From Candidatus Nomurabacteria bacterium RIFCSPLOWO2_12_FULL_46_14 (GTDB lineage Bacteria > Patescibacteriota > Minisyncoccia > Phycocordibacterales > UBA9973): 30,681 nt of DNA. Within the stretch, counting starts at the first letter, position 1, and every line of letters starts with the position of its first letter. Both the position numbers and the translations under genes were made by a program. A model generated the notes under the pieces. It searched no databases. It was not told the origin of the DNA and saw nothing but the letters and a program-made list of their open reading frames with translations. Below are positions 7,240-14,293 of this stretch, piece by piece. The stretch spans positions 1-30,681 of the forward strand of contig MFVV01000018.1 in NCBI GenBank assembly GCA_001786225.1, read 5' to 3'.

Positions 7240-9173
7240 ATAAGGATGTAGTCTATTGTTTTCTGCGCCAGGTCAACCGCTTTGACTTTGATTGTCACTT
7301 GGTCGCCCAGGCGGTATTTCCGGTGTTTCTTTTCGCCGGAGAGCTCCAACCTTTTCTCATTGAAAATATAATAATCGTCCCGCATATCCCGAATCCGCAC
7401 CAGGCCTTCGCATTTGGTTTCCGCCTCTTCCACATAGATGCCCCATTCAGTAATGCCGCTAATTACCCCTTTGAACTTTTGGCCTAAACGTTTCGCCATA
7501 TACTCGGCGTATTTGAGCTTGACCGAGGCGCGTTCCGCGTCCGCTGCGCGCCGTTCCTGCTCTGAAGAAATTCGGGCGGCAATCTCGTATTCCCGGAGTT
7601 TGTCGCTGGCGATTTTTTTACCCTGGCAATAGTCGGTTAAAATTCTATGGGCGATGATGTCCGGATAGCGTCGGATGGGCGAAGTAAAATGGGTGTAATG
7701 TTTGAAAGCTAAACCGTAATGGCCGATGTTGTGGGTGGAATACACCGCTTTGGCCATTGATTGGACAATGACCCGATGAATGGTGTCTTTCTCGCTTTTG
7801 CCCTCCAGACTCTCTAAAATTTTGTTTATCTCTGAGTTTTCTATGACGCCGTTCTTTAAGGCGATTTTATACCCCAGACTTCTTAAAAAAAAGGCCAGGT
7901 TTTCCATTTTTTCTGGATTCGGCGCATCGTGCACCCGGTAGACGAAGGCTCCCCTCTCCGGGCTTGCCTTAATTTTGGCGCTAATGGTTTCGGCTACCTT
8001 TTTGTTGGCCAAGAGCATGAATTCTTCAATCAGCTTGTTGGAATCTCCCCGTTCTTTTTTTACCACTTTTATCGGCGCACCGTCCGGGGCTAAGACGAAT
8101 TTTACTTCCGCCTGGTCCAGAGATATGGCTCCCTCACGGAATCTCTCCGCCGTCAATTTCTTGGCCAGGCGATTTAGCGCGGCGAGCTCTTTGTGCCAAG
8201 GGTACACGCTTTCTTTTATAGCTTTTTCTGCTTCGCGGTAAGTGAATCTTTTCTGAGAGTTAATTACGGTTTTGCCGAACCATTCTTTTTTAACCTTCGC
8301 TTCCTTATCCAAGATAAAAACGGCGCTCAAGCAAAGCCGGTCTACTCCGGGTAAGAGCGAACACAGGTCGTTAGAAAGAATTTCTGGCAACATGGGGATG
8401 GTCCGGTCCACCAGATAAACAGAAGTGCCTCGTTCCCTGGCTTCCCGGTCCAGCGCGCTCTCCCACTTAACGTAATGGGACACATCGGCGATATGCACTC
8501 CCACTTCCCACTCTCCAGCCCCTATCTCTCTTATGGAGATGGCATCATCAAAATCTTTAGCGTCTTCCGGGTCTATGGTCAGGGTAGGGATTTGCCGGAA
8601 ATCGCGCCTTAAATTATAATCTCGCGGCGTGATGCCGGCGCGCTTCAGGCTCTGGGCTTCTTTTTGCGCTTCTGTCTTAATTTCCGGCGCGAAGCCCCTC
8701 TCCAGAACTATGGCCTGCATTTCCGCCTCGTTCTCCCCCGGCCGTCCCAGAATTCTGACAATTTTGCCTTCCGGGGCTTTACGTGGGTCGTTCCAGGAAA
8801 CTATTTCTCCGAAAACCTTTTGGCCGACTTTTACTCCGCCCAGTCTTTTTTGGGGAATCAAGATGTCCGTGTACATCTTCGGGTCGTCGGGCTTGAGAAA
8901 AAATATTCCGTTCTCCCTCTCTAGGACGCCGGCAAAACCCCCTTTGGCGCGGGAAATTATTTTGAGGACCTCGCCAGTCTGTCTCTTGGCGTCTATTTGG
9001 AAGGGGTGAAGAATTGCTTCTACCATATCGCCGTTGAGCGCTGTATTCAAGTGCCGAGAATCAACTTCAATATCCTCTTCCCGATCAATAACTTTTATAT
9101 AGCCGGTGCCTTTTCTGGATACTGAAATAATGCCCTGGATATTCAATTCACTTTTCGTTTTTTGTTTTCTCAC
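7236..9173 (-). CDS. rnr: Ribonuclease R (RNB family 3'-5' exoribonuclease)
   Basis: Processive 3'-5' exoribonuclease acting on structured RNA. The 645-residue protein has an N-terminal OB/cold-shock region (about 10-145), then an RNB domain with the catalytic block TIDPEDAKDFDDAISI, where D201, D207, D209 and D210 are the magnesium ligands. Further RNB motifs are YVKWESALDREARERGTSVY, LPEILSNDLCSLLPG and HYTHFTSPIRRYPD. A C-terminal S1 domain (about 565-640) includes FKGVISGITEWGIYVE. It is shorter than E. coli RNase R (about 813) and lacks the N-terminal helix-turn-helix part. The start is GTG at 9173, supported because MRKQKTKSEL leads directly into the cold-shock fold and a -10 box sits exactly at leaderless distance. 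It overlaps the downstream carboxypeptidase start. Confidence 0.95.
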   Translation of the reverse strand: MRKQKTKSELNIQGIISVSRKGTGYIKVIDREEDIEVDSRHLNTALNGDMVEAILHPFQIDAKRQTGEVLKIISRAKGGFAGVLERENGIFFLKPDDPKMYTDILIPQKRLGGVKVGQKVFGEIVSWNDPRKAPEGKIVRILGRPGENEAEMQAIVLERGFAPEIKTEAQKEAQSLKRAGITPRDYNLRRDFRQIPTLTIDPEDAKDFDDAISIREIGAGEWEVGVHIADVSHYVKWESALDREARERGTSVYLVDRTIPMLPEILSNDLCSLLPGVDRLCLSAVFILDKEAKVKKEWFGKTVINSQKRFTYREAEKAIKESVYPWHKELAALNRLAKKLTAERFREGAISLDQAEVKFVLAPDGAPIKVVKKERGDSNKLIEEFMLLANKKVAETISAKIKASPERGAFVYRVHDAPNPEKMENLAFFLRSLGYKIALKNGVIENSEINKILESLEGKSEKDTIHRVIVQSMAKAVYSTHNIGHYGLAFKHYTHFTSPIRRYPDIIAHRILTDYCQGKKIASDKLREYEIAARISSEQERRAADAERASVKLKYAEYMAKRLGQKFKGVISGITEWGIYVEEAETKCEGLVRIRDMRDDYYIFNEKRLELSGEKKHRKYRLGDQVTIKVKAVDLAQKTIDYILI

Positions 9174-9179
9174 TCTTCT

Positions 9180-9188
9180 AATATAACA
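9180..9188 (-). promoter_or_regulatory. Extended -10 promoter of rnr, predicted leaderless
   Basis: The minus strand reads TG-T-TATATT, ending 6 bases before the GTG start codon at 9173. The predicted +1 coincides with the first base of the start codon. No ribosome-binding site is present. Confidence 0.5.
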
Positions 9189-9192
9189 TTGT

Positions 9193-9220
9193 TTGCCTTT
9201 TTTATAAATTATGTTAGACT
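9193..9220 (+). promoter_or_regulatory. Promoter of rpsP
   Basis: TTGCCT (9193-9198), a 16-base spacer, then TAGACT (9215-9220) preceded by TG-T. The predicted start is about 9227, leaving a leader of about 6 bases before the ATG at 9233. It lies back to back with the rnr promoter. Confidence 0.45.
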
Positions 9221-9232
9221 CATTCTGATAAT

Positions 9233-9541
9233 ATGTTGAAAATAAGACTGCAAAGAATAGGCAGAAAAAACGACCCGGCCTTCCGGGCGGTGCTGACTGA
9301 TTCTAAAAACAGCACGAAGAGTGGCAAATTTCTGGAAGTAGTCGGTGCTTATAATCCCAAAAGCGGGGCAACCAGCTGGCAGGCCGAGAGAATAAAATAT
9401 TGGCTCGGGAAGGGCGCTCAAGTATCTGGCACGATGCATAATTTCTTGGTGCACGATAAAATTATAGAAGGGAAGAAAATAAATGTTTTACCCAAGAAAA
9501 AGCCCACTCAAACAAGAAAAGTGTTGAAAGCTCAAAAATAA
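9233..9541 (+). CDS. rpsP: 30S ribosomal protein bS16
   Basis: Small-subunit assembly protein. The 102-residue product has the family N-terminus MLKIRLQRIGRKNDPAFRAV, followed by the DSKNSTKSGKFLEVVGAYNP segment and the helix RIKYWLGKGAQVSGTMHNFL, all characteristic of bS16. The C-terminal tail is a basic extension of a length common in the family. The start is the first ATG after a promoter-like sequence. It heads an apparent rpsP-khpA-trmD group, matching the widespread rpsP-(KH)-rimM-trmD arrangement. No rimM is present between them here. A second promoter for khpA-trmD overlaps its 3' end. Confidence 0.97.
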   Translation: MLKIRLQRIGRKNDPAFRAVLTDSKNSTKSGKFLEVVGAYNPKSGATSWQAERIKYWLGKGAQVSGTMHNFLVHDKIIEGKKINVLPKKKPTQTRKVLKAQK

Positions 9542-9552
9542 TCGGGTATAAT
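9524..9552 (+). promoter_or_regulatory. Internal promoter for khpA-trmD
   Basis: TTGAAA (9524-9529), a 17-base spacer and consensus TATAAT (9547-9552), overlapping the end of rpsP. The predicted start is about 9559, leaving a 51-base leader. The leader contains a weak hairpin (gcagt paired with actgc). A second -10-like TATAAA at 9594-9599 would give a leader of about 4 bases. Confidence 0.55.
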
Positions 9553-9609
9553 TATTTAAGCAGTTTATGTCGTAATACTGCACTGTTACAAGATATAAAA
9601 GATAGATTT

Positions 9610-9951
9610 ATGGATGCGGACAAAGAATTTCTGGAGTATGTAGTCAAGGCTCTGGTTGACAATCCGAACGACGTCAAGCTGGAGCGCACCGTGGATGAAA
9701 TGGGCGTGCTTATCACCCTCACCGTCAATCCCGCGGATATGGGCAAGATTATCGGCCGGCAGGGCAACACTGCCAAGGCCATCCGGACACTGCTCCGGAT
9801 TATCGGCATGAAAAATAATGCCCGGGTCAATTTGAAAATTAACGAGCCGGAAGGAGGAATGCGGAGCGAGGGCCGGATGGACGCCGCCCCGCACCAGGCG
9901 CCCACGCTTAAAACAGTAGACCAGGCGATGGAAGACTTGAAGGGGATTTAG
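9610..9951 (+). CDS. khpA: KH-domain RNA-binding protein KhpA
   Basis: Small KH-domain RNA-binding protein, in other bacteria a partner of KhpB/EloR that affects cell elongation and sRNA or mRNA binding. The 113-residue product begins MDADKEFLEYVVKALVDNP, the standard KhpA N-terminal helix, and has the KH core ADMGKIIGRQGNTAKAIRTL, with its GxxG-type loop as GRQG, then IGMKNNARVNLKI. The tail past residue 85 is Gly/Arg and acidic, longer than the roughly 75-residue minimum of the family. Its TAG stop directly abuts the GTG start of trmD. The position between rpsP and trmD is typical for this gene. Confidence 0.94.
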   Translation: MDADKEFLEYVVKALVDNPNDVKLERTVDEMGVLITLTVNPADMGKIIGRQGNTAKAIRTLLRIIGMKNNARVNLKINEPEGGMRSEGRMDAAPHQAPTLKTVDQAMEDLKGI

Positions 9952-10647
9952 GTGAATTTTCACATAGTAACAATTTTCCCGGAGATGTTTGATTCTTATC
10001 TAAAAGAGTCTATTATTGGGCGGGCGATTAAAGATAAAAAAATCAAGATAAAATTTTATAACCCAATGGATTTCTGCGAGCCGAAAAAGAGGGTGGATGC
10101 CAGGCCTTACGGCGGCGGTCCGGGCATGGTATTAAGACCGGAATTATTTCTCAAAGCTTTTTCTAAGATTAATCTACGCTATAGCGTAGATGCAAAAAAG
10201 AAAGTAAAGATTATTTTATTTTCTACGTCTGGCAAAAAGTTTAATACAGCCTATGCAAAAAAGTCGGCGAAACATTATACGGATATGATTATGATTTCCG
10301 GAAGATATGAGGGCATAGATGCCAGAGTAAAGAAAGTGTTGCGTGCTATGGGCCATGTGGTTGATGAATTATCAATAGGGGACTACGTGCTAACTGGCGG
10401 AGAGCTTCCAGCGATGGTTTTAATAGATTCAATTTCTCGGCAAATCCCCGGGGTTTTGGGCAAATACGAATCTCTGGAAGAAGAGCGGATTTCTTCAAGC
10501 GAAGTTTATACTCGCCCGGAGGTTTTTAAATATCCCCCGCCAGGGCGGGGCAAGAAGTCAAAAATTTACAAAGTTCCGAAAGTCCTACTCTCTGGCCATC
10601 ATAAGAAAATAGACGAATGGAAAAAGAAGAAAAATAACAAACTATAA
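9952..10647 (+). CDS. trmD: tRNA (guanine37-N1)-methyltransferase
   Basis: Methylates G37 next to the anticodon using S-adenosylmethionine, preventing +1 frameshifts. The 231-residue SPOUT enzyme begins MNFHIVTIFPEMFDSYL and shows the conserved YGGGPGMVLRPE, SGRYEGIDARV and the knot segment SIGDYVLTGGELPAMVLID, then SRQIPGVLG. The C-terminal part, with TRPEVF and LLSGHHKKIDEW, is also canonical. The GTG start at 9952 follows the khpA stop with no gap, and the first residues match the family exactly. The gene looks richer in A and T than rpoB and smc, especially around codons 20-30 and 60-85. Confidence 0.97.
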   Translation: MNFHIVTIFPEMFDSYLKESIIGRAIKDKKIKIKFYNPMDFCEPKKRVDARPYGGGPGMVLRPELFLKAFSKINLRYSVDAKKKVKIILFSTSGKKFNTAYAKKSAKHYTDMIMISGRYEGIDARVKKVLRAMGHVVDELSIGDYVLTGGELPAMVLIDSISRQIPGVLGKYESLEEERISSSEVYTRPEVFKYPPPGRGKKSKIYKVPKVLLSGHHKKIDEWKKKKNNKL

Positions 10648-10657
10648 GAGTTGGCGC

Positions 10658-10699
10658 AATGTTTACATTCGTACGTATATGCTGATTTCCGTAAACATT
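10658..10699. repeat. Hairpin with GTTTAC/GTAAAC arms after trmD
   Basis: aatgtttac (10658-10666) pairs perfectly with gtaaacatt (10691-10699) around a 24-base loop containing cgtacgtatatgc. The arms and the acgtatat element echo the palindrome and array at 5237-5320. It is 10 bases past the trmD stop and followed by a short T-stretch, so it may end the operon. Confidence 0.55.
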
Positions 10700-10769
10700 T
10701 TGGATTAGCAAGGGTTGAGAAGTATGCTATGAAACCATACGATCGTTCGATTTTGTAGGATGTAGACTA

Positions 10770-10815
10770 GCTAGAGACTAACAAGAACCGTTCTTGCTAG
10801 CGCTTTACTATTTTT
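10770..10815 (+). terminator. Possible weak terminator hairpin
   Basis: The inner stem caagaa (10782-10787) pairs with ttcttg (10791-10796) around ccg. The outer stem gctag (10770-10774) pairs with ctagc (10797-10801). A short T-run (10811-10815) follows after 9 bases. Weaker than the terminator at 10938. Confidence 0.3.
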
Positions 10816-10821
10816 AATAGA

Positions 10822-10827
10822 TATGAT
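10822..10827 (+). promoter_or_regulatory. Possible -10 box for the structured RNA
   Basis: TATGAT lies in AT-rich sequence with a predicted start at about 10834. I see no good -35 at standard spacing, so this is a weak call. Confidence 0.3.
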
Positions 10828-10833
10828 ATTTTT

Positions 10834-10972
10834 TGTGCAGATAGGCGGGTAGGAAACCGCCTACCCCCTAGGGTTACCCCAACACCGGGGGGTGGACCGG
10901 TAACCCTAGGGGGATCATATTCCCCCAGTTGTTTGTTGCGTCTCCGAGCTTACATCCTCGGAGCGCTTTTTT
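10834..10972 (+). ncRNA. Candidate structured RNA or rpoB leader element, unknown family
   Basis: A GC-rich island in an AT-rich gap with nested stems. The first is taggcgg/ccgccta (10842-10848 with 10857-10863). A perfect 15-bp stem then pairs 10864-10878 with 10899-10913, its 20-base apical loop carrying a cacc-gggg-ggtg mini-stem. An intrinsic terminator closes it. The run ggggg (10909-10913) can alternatively pair with ccccc (10922-10926), which would open the base of the 15-bp stem. I looked for SRP, tmRNA and RNase P core motifs and did not find them. A strong rpoB promoter lies after the terminator, so the element could be an independent small RNA or an attenuator for read-through from upstream. 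The ends are estimates. Confidence 0.5.
10938..10972 (+). terminator. Intrinsic terminator upstream of rpoB
   Basis: ctccgag (10942-10948) pairs with ctcggag (10957-10963) around an 8-base loop. Flanking gcg and cgc extend the stem past a single bulged T. Six T residues follow at 10967-10972. Confidence 0.85.
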
Positions 10973-10974
10973 AT

Positions 10975-11002
10975 TTGACAAAAAACAGAAAGCGAGTATA
11001 CT
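10975..11002 (+). promoter_or_regulatory. Strong sigma-70-type promoter of the rpoB operon
   Basis: A consensus -35 TTGACA (10975-10980), a 16-base spacer and TATACT (10997-11002). The predicted start near 11009 gives a leader of about 102 bases. It begins immediately after the upstream terminator. Confidence 0.8.
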
Positions 11003-11078
11003 CTTAATAATTGATTGTTGATTGAGTATCGGACGCACGATCAACGTTTCTATTATAAGGTTCCCATAATTTACGCTT

Positions 11079-11098
11079 AAATAGGCCTGCTCCTATTT
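11079..11098 (+). promoter_or_regulatory. Leader hairpin just before the rpoB start codon
   Basis: aaatagg (11079-11085) pairs with cctattt (11092-11098) around a 6-base loop, ending 12 bases before the rpoB ATG. No Shine-Dalgarno sequence is seen. The hairpin occupies its usual position and could modulate initiation. Confidence 0.35.
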
Positions 11099-11110
11099 GA
11101 TTTTCATATT

Positions 11111-14100
11111 ATGTCTACCGCAACCGCGCGTCCCAAGAAATATTTCGCGAGGTACAAGAAGCCTCTGATTAAATTCCCGAATCTGATAGAAGCCCAGCTC
11201 AAATCCTACAAATGGCTGGTAGAGACGGGCCTCTCGGAAGTGTTCAAAGAATTTTCACCCATCGGGGATTACTCCGGCAAGAAATTCAATTTGGAATTCG
11301 TTTCTTTTTCTTTGAGCGAATCCAAGCACGATGAGAGCTACTCCAAAATAAACAAGCTTTCCTATCAGGGCATTCTCAAGGCTCGGGTCAAATTGACCAA
11401 CAAAATATTGGGCACAGTCAAAGAGCAGGAAATTTTTATGTCCGACCTGCCCTTGATGACCTCGCACGGGACTTTCATCATCAACGGCGTGGAGCGGGTA
11501 ATCGTGCCCCAGCTGGCACGCTCTTTCGGCGTGTTTTTTACCGAATCCGAGAACAAAGGCAAAAAATATTTTGGCGCAAAAATTATTCCGGCTCGCGGAG
11601 TTTGGATAGAGATTGAATCGGAGGCCGATGGCGGCGTTTATGTCCGCATAGATAAAAAGCGCAAATTCCCGGCGACGGAGCTTCTGCGCGCGCGGGGTTA
11701 CCATACGGATGAAATGATTTTGAAAGCTTTTGAAAAAAATGGGGGGGTGGCGGAGGCGATTAAAGCCAATCTGGCCAAGGACGCGGCCAAGACGCCGGAG
11801 GAGGCTTATATTGAAATATACAAGCGATTGCGGGACGGGGATATGGCCACCGCGGAAAATGCCAAGGAATTCATTGATTCTTTGTTTACCGCGGAGCGCT
11901 ACGACCTATCGCCGGTGGGACGGTTCCGGTTCAATAAGCGCTTTGAACAACCGATGGACGAGAAAGAACTTGACCGCCGGACAATTTCCAAGGAAGACCT
12001 GGCCATTGTCGTCGAGCATATCTTGGTTTTGAACAATACCGCTGGCGCCCAGTCGGACGATATCGACCACTTGGGCCAGAGGCGGGTGCGTTTCGTCGGA
12101 GAAATACTCCAGCAGAAAGTGCGCACCGGTATGATGCAAATAAAGAGGAATATCCAAGACAGGATGTCTATTATTGATGTGGATACCGCTATGCCCATCG
12201 CCATCATCAATCAGCGGCCGCTTCAGGCTCGTATTAAGGAATTTTTCACCACCAACCAGCTCTCTCAATTTATGGCCCAAGAAAATGTGCTCTACGAAAT
12301 GGAGCATCTCCGCACCCTCTCCGCCTTGGGCCCCGGGGGACTGACTCGGGAGCGGGCGGGGCTGGAAGTGAGGGATGTGCATCCTTCGCACTACGGACGG
12401 GTCTGCCCCATCCATACACCGGAAGGGCCCAACATTGGTCTCATTTTGCATTTGGCCACTTACGCCCGGATAAACGATTTCGGCATAATTGAGACTCCGT
12501 ATATCAAAGTAAAAAACGGCAAAATCACCAGCGAGGTTGCGTACTTGAACGCTCTGGAAGAAGAAAAATACAACATCGCTCATGCCGGCATACCTTATAA
12601 CGCAGACGGCAAAATAACCGCGGAAAAAGTGGAAGCCAGAATCAAAACTACCCCCGGCCTGATTGCCCGGGAAGAAGTGGATTTCATTGATGTGGCCGCC
12701 AATCAGGCTTTCTCCATCGCTACCTCCCTGATACCTTTTCTGGAACACAACGATGCCAATCGGGCGCTGATGGGAAGTAACATGCAGAAGCAGGCGGTGC
12801 CCTGCGTCCTGCCGGAGGCGCCACTAGTAGCGACCGGCGTGGAAGAACTGGCTTCACGCGACTCCGGCCGACTCCTCATTGCGGAGCGGGACGGCGCGGT
12901 TTCTTACCTGGACGCCAAGAAAATTGTGGTTAAAGAATCGGACGGCGAGAAAACCTACCCCCTGATTAATTTTTTGCGGAACAATAATTTCTCCGCCTTC
13001 CACCAGCGGCCTAATGTCAACGTCGGCGACAAAATCAAGCGTGGCGATGTCCTGGCCGACACCACTAGTACGGTCGGCGGGCAGATATCTCTCGGCCAGA
13101 ATATTTTTGTGGCTTTTTTGTCCTGGTCCGGCTCCAATTATGAAGATGCCATCATCGTCTCGGAGCGAGTGGTCAAGAACAGCAAATTCACCTCCATTTA
13201 TGTGGAAGAGTTCGTTTGCATCGTCCGGGACACCAAGCTGGGCCCAGAAATAACTACTCGGGACATTCCCAATGTCGGCGAACTCAAGCTTAAAGATTTG
13301 GATGAAGAAGGCATAATCCGCATCGGGGCGGAAGTCCGGGAAAACGACATTCTGGTCGGCAAAATTACGCCGAAAGGGGAGACGGAGCTAACGCCGGAAG
13401 AGCGCCTGCTCCGTTCCATTTTCGCGGAAAAGGCCCGAGACGTCAAAGACACTTCCTTGCGCATGGAACACGGCAAGCGCGGTCGGATAATCGGGGTCAA
13501 AATTTTCTCCCGCGACCTGGGCCATGCATTAGAGGCGGGCATAATCAAAAAGATAGTCATTGAAGTGGCCCAAATCCGGAATATATCCGTCGGGGACAAG
13601 CTCTCCGGCCGGCACGGCAACAAGGGGGTTATTTCAACTATTCTGCCGGAAGAAGACATGCCTTATATGGCGGACGGTACGCCGGTAGACATTATTCTCT
13701 CGCCCTTAGGCGTACCCTCGCGCATGAACTTGGGCCAGATACTGGAGATGCACCTGGGGCTAGCCGCCAACACCCTAGGTTATCAGGCCATCGTACCTCC
13801 GTTTTTTGGAGCCAAAAATGAGGAAATAAAAGAAGAACTAAAAAAAGCCGGCGTGCCGGAAAACGGCCGCATTGAGCTCTTTGACGGCCGTACCGGAGAG
13901 AAATTCAAGCAGGATGTTGCCGTGGGCTATATGTATATGCTCAAACTCCACCATATGGTGGAAGACAAAATTCATATGCGTTCCATCGGCCCCTACTCCC
14001 TTATTACCCAGCAGCCCCTAGGCGGCAAGGCTCAAGGCGGGGGACAGAGATTCGGAGAAATGGAAGTCTGGGCCCTGGAAGGCTACGGCGCGGCTTATAC

Positions 14101-14293
14101 TTTGCGAGAAATGCTGACCATAAAATCGGACGATATCCTGGGGCGCTCCCAGACTTTTGATTCCATCATCAAGAATGAAACCATAAAATCGCCGAACTCC
14201 CCCGCTTCCTTCAATGTTCTGCTTAATTATCTGCGCGGTCTGGCTCTCAATGTGGATTTGGTCAAAAATAAGGAAGAAAATAAAAATATATGA
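11111..14293 (+). CDS. rpoB: DNA-directed RNA polymerase subunit beta
   Basis: Beta subunit of the core RNA polymerase. The 1060-residue protein is compact compared with E. coli (1342), which fits loss of lineage-specific insertions. Hallmarks are NQLSQFM, then SALGPGGLTRERAG, VRDVHPSHYGRVCPIHTPEG, GDKLSGRHGNKGVIS and the C-terminal GKAQGGGQRFGEMEVWALEG. In the rifampicin pocket, residue 389 is Ala where E. coli has D516 and residue 395 is Tyr where E. coli has S522, while the H526 and S531 equivalents (H399, S404) are kept. The start is the ATG 102 bases after the predicted transcription start, with MSTATARPKKYFARYKKPLI fitting a normal N-terminus. The stop overlaps the rpoC start (ATGA). 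Confidence 0.98.
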   Translation: MSTATARPKKYFARYKKPLIKFPNLIEAQLKSYKWLVETGLSEVFKEFSPIGDYSGKKFNLEFVSFSLSESKHDESYSKINKLSYQGILKARVKLTNKILGTVKEQEIFMSDLPLMTSHGTFIINGVERVIVPQLARSFGVFFTESENKGKKYFGAKIIPARGVWIEIESEADGGVYVRIDKKRKFPATELLRARGYHTDEMILKAFEKNGGVAEAIKANLAKDAAKTPEEAYIEIYKRLRDGDMATAENAKEFIDSLFTAERYDLSPVGRFRFNKRFEQPMDEKELDRRTISKEDLAIVVEHILVLNNTAGAQSDDIDHLGQRRVRFVGEILQQKVRTGMMQIKRNIQDRMSIIDVDTAMPIAIINQRPLQARIKEFFTTNQLSQFMAQENVLYEMEHLRTLSALGPGGLTRERAGLEVRDVHPSHYGRVCPIHTPEGPNIGLILHLATYARINDFGIIETPYIKVKNGKITSEVAYLNALEEEKYNIAHAGIPYNADGKITAEKVEARIKTTPGLIAREEVDFIDVAANQAFSIATSLIPFLEHNDANRALMGSNMQKQAVPCVLPEAPLVATGVEELASRDSGRLLIAERDGAVSYLDAKKIVVKESDGEKTYPLINFLRNNNFSAFHQRPNVNVGDKIKRGDVLADTTSTVGGQISLGQNIFVAFLSWSGSNYEDAIIVSERVVKNSKFTSIYVEEFVCIVRDTKLGPEITTRDIPNVGELKLKDLDEEGIIRIGAEVRENDILVGKITPKGETELTPEERLLRSIFAEKARDVKDTSLRMEHGKRGRIIGVKIFSRDLGHALEAGIIKKIVIEVAQIRNISVGDKLSGRHGNKGVISTILPEEDMPYMADGTPVDIILSPLGVPSRMNLGQILEMHLGLAANTLGYQAIVPPFFGAKNEEIKEELKKAGVPENGRIELFDGRTGEKFKQDVAVGYMYMLKLHHMVEDKIHMRSIGPYSLITQQPLGGKAQGGGQRFGEMEVWALEGYGAAYTLREMLTIKSDDILGRSQTFDSIIKNETIKSPNSPASFNVLLNYLRGLALNVDLVKNKEENKNI

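Noticed and set aside
10834..10972. SRP RNA, tmRNA, RNase P RNA or 6S RNA
   Set aside because: The conserved cores of SRP, tmRNA and RNase P RNA that I can recall are not present, and the perfect 15-bp stem lacks the central bubble of 6S RNA.
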